Source: CAVQJU01 sp963712905 (GTDB taxonomy: Bacteria > Acidobacteriota > Vicinamibacteria > Vicinamibacterales > CAVVIG01). Taken from it: DNA of 64,000 bases. This document shows positions 46,352-59,181 of the stretch, piece after piece (positions within the stretch are counted from its first letter, which is position 1; each line of letters begins with the position of its first letter). Position numbers and translations under genes: made by a program. Location of the stretch: positions 124,001 to 188,000 of the forward strand of contig CAVQJU010000004.1 of the NCBI GenBank assembly GCA_963712905.1. The letters run 5' to 3'. The notes beneath the pieces were generated by a model. The model was given only the letters and a program-made list of their open reading frames with translations, searched no databases and had not been told where the DNA came from.

Positions 46352-47470
46352 GGCCAGCCGCTATCACCGGCTCAAGCGGCAGGTCAGCGTCGCGTCGATT
46401 GCGTGGACGTTGGCCGTGCTCGCCGGCCTGCTCCTCACGGGCTCCAGTCTTTCACTTCGCAGCACGGCCGAACACGCAGCGCAGATAGGCCCCGGCGCCG
46501 GCGCCGCCACGTTCACGGTCGTCGTCTACGTCGCCCTGCTGGTCGCCCTTGTCGAGAGCCGGCGCCCTGCCGCTCGCCTTCTACGGCGACTACCTGCTGG
46601 AGCGGCGCTACGGCCTTTCGAATCAGCGTCTCGGCGGGTGGCTGCTCGATCAGGCCAAGGCGTTTGGCCTCGAGCTGCTCTTTGCGTGCGCAGGTGCGGC
46701 GATCCTGTACGCCGTCATCCGGTATTCGCCGGACGGCTGGTGGCTGCCGGCCGGCGCGGTCTTTTCCGTCATCATCGTCGGCCTGGCGAACGTCGCGCCC
46801 GTGCTGCTGCTGCCGCTTTTTTCACCGGTGAAACCGCTCGACCGCGAGTCGCTGCGGACGCGGCTCGTCGGCCTCGCCGATCGCGCGGGCGCCCGTGTGC
46901 TGGGCGCGTACGAGTGGGGCCTGAGCGAGAAGACGAAGAAGGCCAACGCGGCGCTGACGGGCATCGGCTCGACACGGCGCATCCTCGTGTCGGACACGAT
47001 GCTCGCGGAGTACTCGGACGAGGAGATCGAGGTCGTCCTGGCGCACGAGCTCGGCCACCACGTGCACGGCGACATCTGGAAAGGCATCTTCTTCGAGAGC
47101 CTGCTGATCCTGGCGGGCTTCTACATGGGGGCGCGCGTTCTCAGCGCGTTGGCGGGCGCGTTCTCGCTGCGCGACGTCGCCGACGTCGCCGGCTTGCCGC
47201 TGCTGTTGCTCGCGGCCGGCGGCGTGTCGCTCGTGATGCTGCCGCTGGCGCACGCCCTCTCGCGGGCATTCGAGCGGAAGGCCGATCGGTTTGCCCTCGC
47301 GCTGACGCGCAATCCCGCCGCGTTCATCTCCGCGATGCGGCGCCTTGCCGCGCAGAACCTCGCCGAAGAACAGCCCTCCGTGCTCGTGCAGTGGCTATTC
47401 CACAGCCACCCGCCGGTCGCGGGAGCGGATCGCTGCCGCGCAGGCCTTTACCCGTAGCGTCCGCCTTTAG
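46329..47470 (+). CDS. M48-family CAAX-type zinc protease, two apparent frameshifts
   Basis: Repaired length 379 residues; Ste24-like integral-membrane metalloprotease with the zinc motif HELGHH (VVLAHELGHHVHGD) and later Glu in FERKADRFAL. The first frame gives MNCMNEDKASRYHRLKRQ and two helices up to VALVE; removing one base near 46557 joins AGALPLAFYGDYLLERRYGLS. The second frame ends early, but removing one base in GGG at 47421-47423 gives ERIAAAQAFTRSVRL and a stop at 47470, as expected for the family. It overlaps the lipoprotein by 23 bases. Confidence 0.85.
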
Positions 47471-47505
47471 GCGGACGTCCGTCCGGCTGAAGCCGGACGC
47501 TACGG
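47453..47505. repeat. double-hairpin repeat, copy 4
   Basis: CGTAGC, hairpin GTCCGCC-TTTA-GGCGGAC, spacer, hairpin GTCCGGC-TGAA-GCCGGAC, GCTACG. Same architecture as the others with a different stem sequence. It covers the repaired stop of the M48 gene and faces the convergent cupredoxin gene. Confidence 0.8.
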
Positions 47506-47513
47506 CTGGACGT

Positions 47514-47879
47514 TCAGCGTCGCGGCCGCACGATCAGCTCGCCGCGCATCTGCCGGCAGCCGTCGTCAATTTGCAGGTTGCAGTAGAAAGGGAACGTACC
47601 CTCGCGATCGGCGCGGAACTCGAACGTGACCGGCGCGCCGGGGCTGACGCGCTTCGAGATCCGGTAGCCGTCGATCGTCAGGCTGTGGGCGATATCGGCC
47701 GTTCGCAGTTCAATTCTGACGAGGTCGTCCTGCGCGACCTCGATGCGCGCAGGCGCGAAGGCGTACTTGCTGGCCGAGACGGACACCTGCCGTGGTGCAG
47801 AGGGCTCGTGCTGCTGGCCGGCCGCCTTGCCGGCCCAGAGCGTGAGGGTTGTGAAGAGAATCTGGCGGCGCGTGTACAT
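47514..47879 (-). CDS. secreted cupredoxin-like protein with altered copper site
   Basis: 121 residues with an N-terminal export signal (MYTRRQILFTTLTLWAGKAAG). The cupredoxin fold resembles the CuA domain of COX2/N2O reductase: His65 in DIAHSLTI and FYC at Cys100. In CuA proteins the motif is C-x3-C-x3-H-x2-M; here the positions are Cys100, Ile104, Cys108, Met111, so one Cys and the His are replaced. A mononuclear or absent copper site is inferred. Convergent with the M48 gene. Confidence 0.78.
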   Translation of the reverse strand: MYTRRQILFTTLTLWAGKAAGQQHEPSAPRQVSVSASKYAFAPARIEVAQDDLVRIELRTADIAHSLTIDGYRISKRVSPGAPVTFEFRADREGTFPFYCNLQIDDGCRQMRGELIVRPRR

Positions 47880-47931
47880 CAGGACGCCTTTTCCTGATTG
47901 TACGACGGTCCGCGCCGTCAGATGGTTTGGC

Positions 47932-50038
<2,107 letters not shown>

Positions 50039-50058
50039 AAAGGCTCTATCAGTTCAAC

Positions 50059-50120
50059 GAGGTCCAAGAGGTCCAAGAGGTCCAAGGGGTCCAAAAGGTC
50101 CGAAAGGTCCGAGAGGTCCC
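50059..50120. repeat. 9-bp tandem repeat between rpsO and pnp
   Basis: About seven units of GAGGTCCAA/GAAAGGTCC type filling most of the 92-bp gap. The same unit occurs at 52756-52887 and inside rimO. Confidence 0.9.
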
Positions 50121-50130
50121 TGAGACCCGG

Positions 50131-50400
50131 CTATTTTCTGATGTTGAGGCGCTTAATCAGATCCGCGTAGCGATGCGGATCCTTCGCCTTCAGGTAATCG
50201 AGCAGACGGCGGCGGCGGCCGACGAGCATCAGCAGGCCACGCCGCGAGTGGTGGTCCTTGGCGTGTGCCTTGAAATGTTCGGTGAGGTAGTTGATGCGTT
50301 CGCTGAGAATCGCAACCTGTACTTCGGGGGAGCCTGTATCGCCTTCGTGGGTCTTGTAGCTGCCGATCAACTCGGTTTTGCGGTCTTTGGTTAACGCCAC
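50131..50400 (-). CDS. rpsO: 30S ribosomal protein S15
   Basis: 89 residues, the standard length, from GTG 50400 (VALTKDRKTELIGSYK) with GGAGG 8 bp upstream; a longer ATG frame adds only five residues and contains that ribosome site. Family motifs GDTGSPEVQVA and HHSRRGLLMLVGRRRRLLDYL. S15 nucleates the 30S platform. It sits between truB and pnp as in many bacteria. Confidence 0.97.
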   Translation of the reverse strand: MALTKDRKTELIGSYKTHEGDTGSPEVQVAILSERINYLTEHFKAHAKDHHSRRGLLMLVGRRRRLLDYLKAKDPHRYADLIKRLNIRK

Positions 50401-50487
50401 CTGGTCGTCCTCCACGCGCGGCCCAGTCGTGTTTCAGACCAGCCCGCCGTATGTGCAAAAAACTATTAGTCGAACAAGCTCAACATC

Positions 50488-51414
50488 TTACCTCAGGACG
50501 ACGGATGGATGCAAAAATCCCGGCGTCCGTCCTGCTTCCCCAATTCCGACGAGTTGACCTGCCTGGTCGAACAGCCGAACAGAGTCCCTGCCCGTCTCCC
50601 TGACACCCGCCGGCGCGACATCCTGCCCGTGAACGACCCGTTCGACATCCTCGCGGCCGAGCACCACGGACGGCAGGTCCTGCAGCATGCGCTCAATCGG
50701 CAGAATGGCCGCGGCCGCGGCTTCGCGGCTGCGCTCGGCGGCGTCGAGCGGTATCGCGTCCGCCAGCGTCAGGCCGGCGCTCGCCGTACGCCTCAGGGCC
50801 GCCAGGTGCGCGCCGATGCCCAGCGCGGCGCCGAGCTCGTGCGCGAGCGCGCGCACGTAGAACCCCGCTGAGCACTCGAGCGTCAGCGTCGCGCAGTCAG
50901 CGGCGAGGTCGATGATGGCGAGGTGGTGCACGGTGACGCTCACGGGGGCGGGCAGAACAGACAGGGCGGGCGGGCGAGGCAGGCCGGGCGAGCCGGGCGG
51001 AGGGAGTTGGCGCGCGGCCCGCGCCGCCTCGTAGCTGCGGCGGCCGGCGACCTTCTTGGCCGAGAACGCAGGCGGCTGCTGCTCGAACGTTCCGCGAAAC
51101 CTATCGAGGGCGGATTCAACCTGCTCGCGCGACGGGACGGCGAGCGACCGCTCGCCGACCGGCACACCTTCGGCGTCGTAGGTGTCGGTCGCCTGTCCGA
51201 ACCGCACGACTGCTTCGTAGCGTTTGCGCGAGGCGCTCATGAAACGGGCGAGGCGCGTCGCGCGTCCGAGGACAAGGGGCAGTACGCCGCTCGCGGCCGG
51301 GTCGAGTGTCCCGGTGTGCCCGATTCTCGGCTCGCCCAGCGCACGGCGTATGCGCGCCACGACGTCGTGGCTGGTCGGGCCCGTCGGCTTGTCGATGACT
51401 AGGAGCCCGTCCAT
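50488..51414 (-). CDS. truB: tRNA pseudouridine-55 synthase
   Basis: 308 residues. It makes pseudouridine 55 in the T-loop of tRNAs. Start MDGLLVIDKPTGPTSHDVV, catalytic Asp38 in HTGTLDPAASGVLPL, then QQPPAFSAKK and the C-terminal RALAHELGAALG. ATG 51414 lies inside the end of nrnA (16-base overlap), so translation is coupled. A Pro-rich insertion (LPPPGSPGLPRPPALS) lies near residue 145. Confidence 0.95.
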   Translation of the reverse strand: MDGLLVIDKPTGPTSHDVVARIRRALGEPRIGHTGTLDPAASGVLPLVLGRATRLARFMSASRKRYEAVVRFGQATDTYDAEGVPVGERSLAVPSREQVESALDRFRGTFEQQPPAFSAKKVAGRRSYEAARAARQLPPPGSPGLPRPPALSVLPAPVSVTVHHLAIIDLAADCATLTLECSAGFYVRALAHELGAALGIGAHLAALRRTASAGLTLADAIPLDAAERSREAAAAAILPIERMLQDLPSVVLGREDVERVVHGQDVAPAGVRETGRDSVRLFDQAGQLVGIGEAGRTPGFLHPSVVLR

Positions 51415-52400
51415 CCGGTGGTGCCGCTGATTTTCTCCACGAACAGCTGCCGCAGCGCGTCGAGGCGTCCAACCGCGGTGCAGCCGGCGGCGTTCTTGTG
51501 GCCGCCGCCGCCGAACGCCTTCGCGACGGCGTTGACGTCGATCCCGCCCTTGGATCGCATGCTCACGCGGTACTCGTCCCCTTCGACGTGCTTGAAGAAG
51601 ACGACGGCCTGGATCTCCTTGACCGTCAGCGGTTCGTTGATCAGCCCGTCGGTGTCTTCGTACGTCCCGCCGGCAGCCCGCGCACTCTCGTGGTCGAGAG
51701 ACAGCACCGCGATGCGTCCCGTCTGGTCGATCTGCATGCCGCTCAGGAGCGCGCCGAACAGCTTCAGCCGCGCCATCGTGCTGTTGTCGAACACGCTGCG
51801 CGCGACGCGCACCGGATCCACGCCGGCCTCGAGCAGGATCCGGCAGATGTCGAACGTCCGCGGCGAAATACTCGAGAAGTGAAACGAACCGGTATCCGTC
51901 AGGATCGCCACGTAGATGTGCGTCGCGATTTCGGGCGTCAGCGGCACGCCGAGCGCTCTGACGACGTCGAACACCATCTCGGCGCAGGCCGCGGCCGACG
52001 AATCGAACCAGTTGATCTGGCCGTAGCCCGTGTTGCCGGGATGGTGATCGATGTTGATCACGAACCCGCGCTCGAGTCCCGCGACGCCGGTCCGGGCCAG
52101 GTCGCCGCACTCCATGATGATCGCGGCGTCGAAGTCGCCGGAAATTTCCGGCGCGATCTCGATCTCCGGCACGCCGGCGAACGCCATCAGGGGCGGGGGC
52201 GCCGGATCCCGGTTGACGACGCGGACGTCCTTGCCCAGGGCGCGAAGGGCATACGCCATCGCGAGCTGGGAGCCGATCGCGTCCCCGTCCGGCCGCGCGT
52301 GCGACGAAAGCACGAACGTCCGGCGCGCCCGGATCGCCTCGACGATCCGTTCGATCTCAGGAGCCGCTGTTGTCGGTGTCGTCGGCATCGGCATCGTCAA
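51399..52400 (-). CDS. nrnA: DHH-family bifunctional oligoribonuclease/PAP phosphatase
   Basis: 333 residues. It degrades short RNAs and pAp. DHH domain: SSHARPDGDAIGSQLAMA, the DHH motif in INIDHHPGNTGYG, and a DHHA1 domain with AFGGGGHKNAAGC. Overlaps rbfA at its start and truB at its end. In Acidobacteriota and Firmicutes this gene often sits between rbfA and truB. Confidence 0.92.
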   Translation of the reverse strand: MTMPMPTTPTTAAPEIERIVEAIRARRTFVLSSHARPDGDAIGSQLAMAYALRALGKDVRVVNRDPAPPPLMAFAGVPEIEIAPEISGDFDAAIIMECGDLARTGVAGLERGFVINIDHHPGNTGYGQINWFDSSAAACAEMVFDVVRALGVPLTPEIATHIYVAILTDTGSFHFSSISPRTFDICRILLEAGVDPVRVARSVFDNSTMARLKLFGALLSGMQIDQTGRIAVLSLDHESARAAGGTYEDTDGLINEPLTVKEIQAVVFFKHVEGDEYRVSMRSKGGIDVNAVAKAFGGGGHKNAAGCTAVGRLDALRQLFVEKISGTTGWTGS

Positions 52401-52755
52401 TCGGGTGGGGATTCGCGCGAATCTCGTTGAGGAGTTGTTCGATGCGGTCCTGGCCGGCGATCGACTCGTCGTAGATCCACTTCAGGTCGGGCGTGCGCTT
52501 GAGGCGCAGCCGGGACCCGATCTGGCGGCGGAGGAACGGAATCACACGATCCAGGGCGCGCGCGCTGGTCTTTCGCGCCTTGTCGTCGCCGAGGACGGTG
52601 TAGAACACCCGGGCCTGCTGCAGGTCGGGGCTGACCTGCACGCGCGTGATCGTCACGAATCCGATGCCGGGATCGTGGACTTCACGGGTGAGCAGCAGGC
52701 CGAGCTCGCTGCGCAGCTGATCGGCGACGCGATCCGGGCGGGAGCCTTGCGACAT
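52357..52755 (-). CDS. rbfA: ribosome-binding factor A
   Basis: 132 residues. It matures 16S rRNA in 30S assembly. Start MSQGSRPDRVADQLRSELG and the family core VTITRVQVSPDLQQARVFYTVLGD. The C-terminus is acidic (DDADADDTDNSGS) and overlaps nrnA by 44 bases. No normal ribosome site precedes the ATG, because the repeat element 52756-52887 runs up to the start codon. Confidence 0.93.
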   Translation of the reverse strand: MSQGSRPDRVADQLRSELGLLLTREVHDPGIGFVTITRVQVSPDLQQARVFYTVLGDDKARKTSARALDRVIPFLRRQIGSRLRLKRTPDLKWIYDESIAGQDRIEQLLNEIRANPHPIDDADADDTDNSGS

Positions 52756-52887
52756 TTAGAGGTCCAAGAGGTCCAAGAGGTCCGAAAGGTCCGAAAGGTC
52801 CCAAAGGTCCGAAGGGTCCACCGAGAGTGGCTCATGTGGCCGGACCTCTCGGACCTTTGGGACCTCTTGGACCTTTCGGACCTCTAA
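52756..52887. repeat. inverted arrays of 9-bp repeats between infB and rbfA
   Basis: Left arm of AGAGGTCCAAG-type units (52756-52818), a loop of about 22 bases, and a right arm in opposite orientation (52841-52887). The ends TTAGAGGTCC and GGACCTCTAA are exact complements. The element fills almost all of the gap between the infB stop and the rbfA start and can form a long hairpin in the transcript. Confidence 0.92.
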
Positions 52888-52892
52888 TTCCG

Positions 52893-55688
<2,796 letters not shown>

Positions 55689-55691
55689 ACG

Positions 55692-57101
55692 TTACTCCTG
55701 TGGTGCGTCCGTGGATGGCTCGGCTGGCGCTTCGGCAGACGGCTCGCCTGATGTCTGCGCCGGCGACTCGCCGCGCGCGGCGGCCAGAATCCTGGCGGCC
55801 GTCTTTTCCCCGATACCCGGCACTTCCGACAGCTGTTCGGCTGTCGCAGCCGCGACAGCCTCGATCGACTCGAAGCCCGCGTCAACGAGCTTCCGAACCG
55901 TCTTCTCGCCGACGCCGGCGAGCTCGTACGGCAGCGGAGCGGCGCTCGTCTCGGTCTCCTCGGCGCCTTCTGCGGGGGTGTCATCACCCTCTTCCGCCGG
56001 CGCCGCCTCGAGGCCCTCGAACTGCGCCTCGACCTCGCGGCGCTTCTCTTCCTCGCTCTTGATGTCGATTCGCCAGCCCGTGAGTTTCGCGGCAAGCCGG
56101 ACGTTCTGCCCCTTCTTGCCGATGGCGAGCGACAGCTGTTTGTCCTCGACGACCACTTCCATGACGTGTTCGCGGTCGTCGACGATCTGCACGCGCTGCG
56201 TCTTCGCCGGGCTCAGCGCCTGGGTCACGAACGCCACCGGATCCTCGGAGAATTCGACGATGTCGATCTTCTCTCCGCGCAGCTCGCGAATGATCGACTG
56301 CACGCGCGTGCCCTTCATGCCGACGCAGGCGCCCACCGGATCGACGTCGCGCTCGCGCGAGAAGACGGCCACCTTGGCGCGATCGCCGGCTTCCCGGACG
56401 GCCCCGCGGATGACCACCGTGCCGTCGTAGATCTCGGGCACTTCCTGCTCGAACAGCTTGATCAGCAGCGCGGGGTCGGTGCGCGAGAGCACGATCTGCG
56501 GGCCCTTGGCGCTGCGGTTCACGCCCTTGATGACGGCGCGCACCCGGTCGCCCGGGTTGTAGCTCTCGGCGCGCGACTGCTCCTTGCGCGGGATCACCGC
56601 CTCGATGCGGCCGATTTCCACGATGATGTCGCCGTTCTCGAACCGCTTGACCGTCGCGTTCTTCACGTCGCCGATCTGCTGGTTGTACTCGGTGAAGATG
56701 TTCTCGCGCTCGGCCTCGCGGACCTTCTGGAAGATGACCTGCTTGGCGGTCTGGGCCGCAATCCGGCCGAGCACCTCGGTCGGCTTCGGAAACTCCATCT
56801 CGTCGCCGAGCTCGATGCCGTCGGCCACTTCGTCGCCGTACAGCTCGCGGTACATCTGGCGGGCTTCATCGATCGAGATCTCGGTGGCCGCGTTGGCCAC
56901 CTCCTGCACGACCTGCTTGAGCGCGAAGAGGTCCACCTGGCCGGTTTCCAGGTTGAAGCGCGTCTTGAGGTTCTCGCCCGTCTTGTAGTACTTGCGCGAG
57001 GCCGTCGCGACGGCTTCCTCGATGGCGCTGATGACGACGTCGGGCTCGATTCCCTTTTCTTTGGCGAGCGCTTCGATCGTCTGCTGCAAAGGATTCGACA
57101 T
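55692..57101 (-). CDS. nusA: transcription termination/antitermination factor NusA
   Basis: 469 residues. NusA N-terminal domain, S1 domain (EQSRAESYNPGDRVRAVIKG), KH domains (SRERDVDPVGACVGMKG; LAIGKKGQNVRLAAKLTGW), and an extended C-terminus with a helix-hairpin-helix segment (LSEVPGIGEKTAARIL) and an acidic Ala/Glu-rich linker. It binds RNA polymerase and modulates pausing. Follows rimP by 2 bp. Confidence 0.97.
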   Translation of the reverse strand: MSNPLQQTIEALAKEKGIEPDVVISAIEEAVATASRKYYKTGENLKTRFNLETGQVDLFALKQVVQEVANAATEISIDEARQMYRELYGDEVADGIELGDEMEFPKPTEVLGRIAAQTAKQVIFQKVREAERENIFTEYNQQIGDVKNATVKRFENGDIIVEIGRIEAVIPRKEQSRAESYNPGDRVRAVIKGVNRSAKGPQIVLSRTDPALLIKLFEQEVPEIYDGTVVIRGAVREAGDRAKVAVFSRERDVDPVGACVGMKGTRVQSIIRELRGEKIDIVEFSEDPVAFVTQALSPAKTQRVQIVDDREHVMEVVVEDKQLSLAIGKKGQNVRLAAKLTGWRIDIKSEEEKRREVEAQFEGLEAAPAEEGDDTPAEGAEETETSAAPLPYELAGVGEKTVRKLVDAGFESIEAVAAATAEQLSEVPGIGEKTAARILAAARGESPAQTSGEPSAEAPAEPSTDAPQE

Positions 57102-57103
57102 TG

Positions 57104-57589
57104 TTAAAATTCCACTTCCAGGTTCGCCCGCGCGATGACGCTCAGTGGCACGCGATGCGTCCGCCGATCTTCCCCTTCGATGAGCACGTGGTCCGCGTCC
57201 ACGCCGCCGAGCCGGCCCTTGAAGTACTTCTGGCCGTCCACCGCCTCGCGCAGGACGACCTTCGCGTACCGCCCGGCGAACCGGTGGTAGTCGTCCGGCC
57301 GGGTCAGCGGTCGGTCGAGCCCCGGCGACGAGACTTCGAGGGTGTACGCCGCCGGCACCACATCGTCCACGTCGAGAATCGCGCTCAGATCGCGGCTGAC
57401 GCTCGCGCAGTCCGCCACGCTGACGCTTTCCTCTGCGCTTGCCGCCGGCCCGGGCCGGTCGATCTGGACGCGCAGCACCATCCCGGGGCCTTCGCGGCGA
57501 AACGAGACGTCGAAGATTTCCAGGCCATACGAGGCGGCCACGCGGCCCGCCACCGTGCGCACCTGCTCCACCACGTCGCTAGCGCCCAT
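57104..57589 (-). CDS. rimP: ribosome maturation factor RimP
   Basis: 161 residues from ATG 57589 (a TTG at 57598 would add three). Family features: SYGLEIFDVSFRREGPG, VADCASVSRDLSAILD and YTLEVSSPGLDRPL. It assists 30S assembly and is the usual first gene of the nusA operon. A GGGGGCC/GGCCCCC hairpin (57605-57626) lies just upstream. Confidence 0.93.
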   Translation of the reverse strand: MGASDVVEQVRTVAGRVAASYGLEIFDVSFRREGPGMVLRVQIDRPGPAASAEESVSVADCASVSRDLSAILDVDDVVPAAYTLEVSSPGLDRPLTRPDDYHRFAGRYAKVVLREAVDGQKYFKGRLGGVDADHVLIEGEDRRTHRVPLSVIARANLEVEF

Positions 57590-57631
57590 CTGCCTCAACG
57601 ACCCGGGGGCCGGATTTCATGGCCCCCAAAC

Positions 57632-57656
57632 AAAAAAAGTGGGCATACGCCCACTT
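57632..57656 (-). terminator. rho-independent terminator after rimO
   Basis: On the minus strand AGTGGGC-GTAT-GCCCACT followed by a run of seven T. It separates rimO from the rimP operon. Confidence 0.92.
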
Positions 57657-57686
57657 CGGTCCTACACCCAGGCTCCGAATTGAAAA

Positions 57687-59099
57687 TTATAGCACGGGCC
57701 GACCAATCAAATCGTAGTCCCTCGCGCCCACGATGGTCACCTCGGCGAAAGCGCCGGGGCTGTAGAGGGACGGGTCGCAATCGGTCAGGTAAACCGCCGC
57801 GTCGATATCCGGGGCCTGGGTCGACAGCCGCGCTTTGACGACCAGCTCATGCTCTCCGGAGGGGCCGTCAATCAGAACCCGCGCGCGCTCGCCGACCCGC
57901 AGGCGCTGGCGCCGCTGCACGCCGCGCTTCTGGAGGCTCATCACGCGGCGACGTCGCGCCTGCTTGACCGCCTCCGGCACGTCGTTCTCCAGGGCGTGCG
58001 CGGACGTGCCCTCCTCGTGCGAATAGGTGAACACGCCAACGTGATCGAAGGCCTGGCCGCCGACGAAATCGGTCAGTTCCTTGAGATCCGCGTCGGTCTC
58101 GCCCGGGAAACCGACGATGAACGTGGTCCGGAGCGCGACGCCGGGCACGCGCGTGCGGATCCGGTCGAGCAGCGCCTCGTAGCCCTGGCGCGTCCCGGGA
58201 CGCTTCATCCGCTTGAGCACCGGATTCGACGCGTGCTGCAGAGGCAGGTCGATGTACTTGCAGACCTTCTCGCAGTCGGCCATGGCCGCGAGCGTCGCGT
58301 CGTCGATGGTCGTCGGATAGAGGTAGAGCAGCCGGATCCACTCGAGGCCCGCGACGCCGTTCAAGCGCCGCAGCAGCCGCGCCAGCGCGCCACGCTCGCC
58401 GCGGTCGACGCCGTAGAACGTCGTGTCCTGCGAGATGAGCAGCAGTTCCCGGACGCCGCGCGCGGCCAGGCCTTCGGCCTCGCGGACGATCGAATCCTCG
58501 GGCCGGCTGCGATAGTGGCCGCGCAGCGTCGGGATGATGCAGAACGCGCACTTGTAGTCGCAGCCTTCCGCGATCTTCACGTAGGCGTAGTGCCGCGGCG
58601 TCGCCAGCCAGCGCGGGGTGTCGGCGTCGTAGATATAGGAGGGAAGGTGGTCCGAGAGGTCCGAGGGGTCCGAGGGGTCCGACGAGAGGTCCCCGGGCTT
58701 CGCGAAGTCCGACGGGCGATAGAGCTTGAGTGGGGCTGCGCCAGGCCCGGCGGCGGCGCCGCCGATCGCGCGGACGATGTCGGGGACTTCGCCCGTGCCC
58801 AGGACCGCGTCGATCTCGGGGATTTCGGCCTGCAGCGCGTCGCGATAGCGCTCGGCCAGGCAGCCGGTCACGATGAGGCGCTGGCACGATCCGTTCTTCT
58901 TGTGCGCGGCCATCTCGAGGATCGCGTCCACGGATTCCTGTTTCGCCGAGTCGATGAACGCGCACGTGTTGACCACGATGACGTCCGCGCCGGCGGCGTC
59001 CGCGGTCAGTTCGTGCCCCGCCTGGTGCGCGAGACCGAGCATCACCTCGGAGTCCACGAGATTTTTCGGGCAGCCGAGTGAAATCAGGCCAACCTTCAC
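57687..59099 (-). CDS. rimO: ribosomal protein S12 methylthiotransferase RimO
   Basis: 470 residues. N-terminal cluster cysteines at 10, 46 and 80 (SLGCPKN, VNTCAFI, VTGCLAER), the radical-SAM CxxxCxxC at 180-187 (GCDYKCAFCIIP) and a C-terminal TRAM domain. It adds methylthio to Asp of S12. Between the first two domains, residues 137-151 (DLSSDPSDPSDLSDH) are encoded by a 9-bp repeat array that stays in frame. A strong terminator follows the gene. Confidence 0.95.
   Translation of the reverse strand: MKVGLISLGCPKNLVDSEVMLGLAHQAGHELTADAAGADVIVVNTCAFIDSAKQESVDAILEMAAHKKNGSCQRLIVTGCLAERYRDALQAEIPEIDAVLGTGEVPDIVRAIGGAAAGPGAAPLKLYRPSDFAKPGDLSSDPSDPSDLSDHLPSYIYDADTPRWLATPRHYAYVKIAEGCDYKCAFCIIPTLRGHYRSRPEDSIVREAEGLAARGVRELLLISQDTTFYGVDRGERGALARLLRRLNGVAGLEWIRLLYLYPTTIDDATLAAMADCEKVCKYIDLPLQHASNPVLKRMKRPGTRQGYEALLDRIRTRVPGVALRTTFIVGFPGETDADLKELTDFVGGQAFDHVGVFTYSHEEGTSAHALENDVPEAVKQARRRRVMSLQKRGVQRRQRLRVGERARVLIDGPSGEHELVVKARLSTQAPDIDAAVYLTDCDPSLYSPGAFAEVTIVGARDYDLIGRPVL
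58646..58692. repeat. 9-bp tandem repeat inside rimO
   Basis: About five units of GGTCCGAGG/GGTCCGAGA type, the same unit as at 50059 and 52756, coding the Asp-Ser-Pro linker of RimO. Confidence 0.9.
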
Positions 59100-59116
59100 G
59101 TTAACGGTCCAGGCTC

Positions 59117-59134
59117 ATTATAGAAGTCTATAAT
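59117..59134. promoter_or_regulatory. bidirectional -10 palindrome between rimO and the receptor gene
   Basis: ATTATAGA-AG-TCTATAAT: a perfect TATAAT on each strand in an otherwise GC-rich gap. It can serve both rimO (leader about 10 nt) and the plus-strand gene at 59182. No good -35 boxes are visible. Confidence 0.5.
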
Positions 59135-59181
59135 CAATCCGCTCCGAACCCTCACGGGGCGCCTGGGACAGCAGAGAGCAG

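Noticed and set aside
50059..50120. CRISPR-like array or tRNA gene
   Set aside because: Units are about 9 bp with no spacers; no cloverleaf structure.
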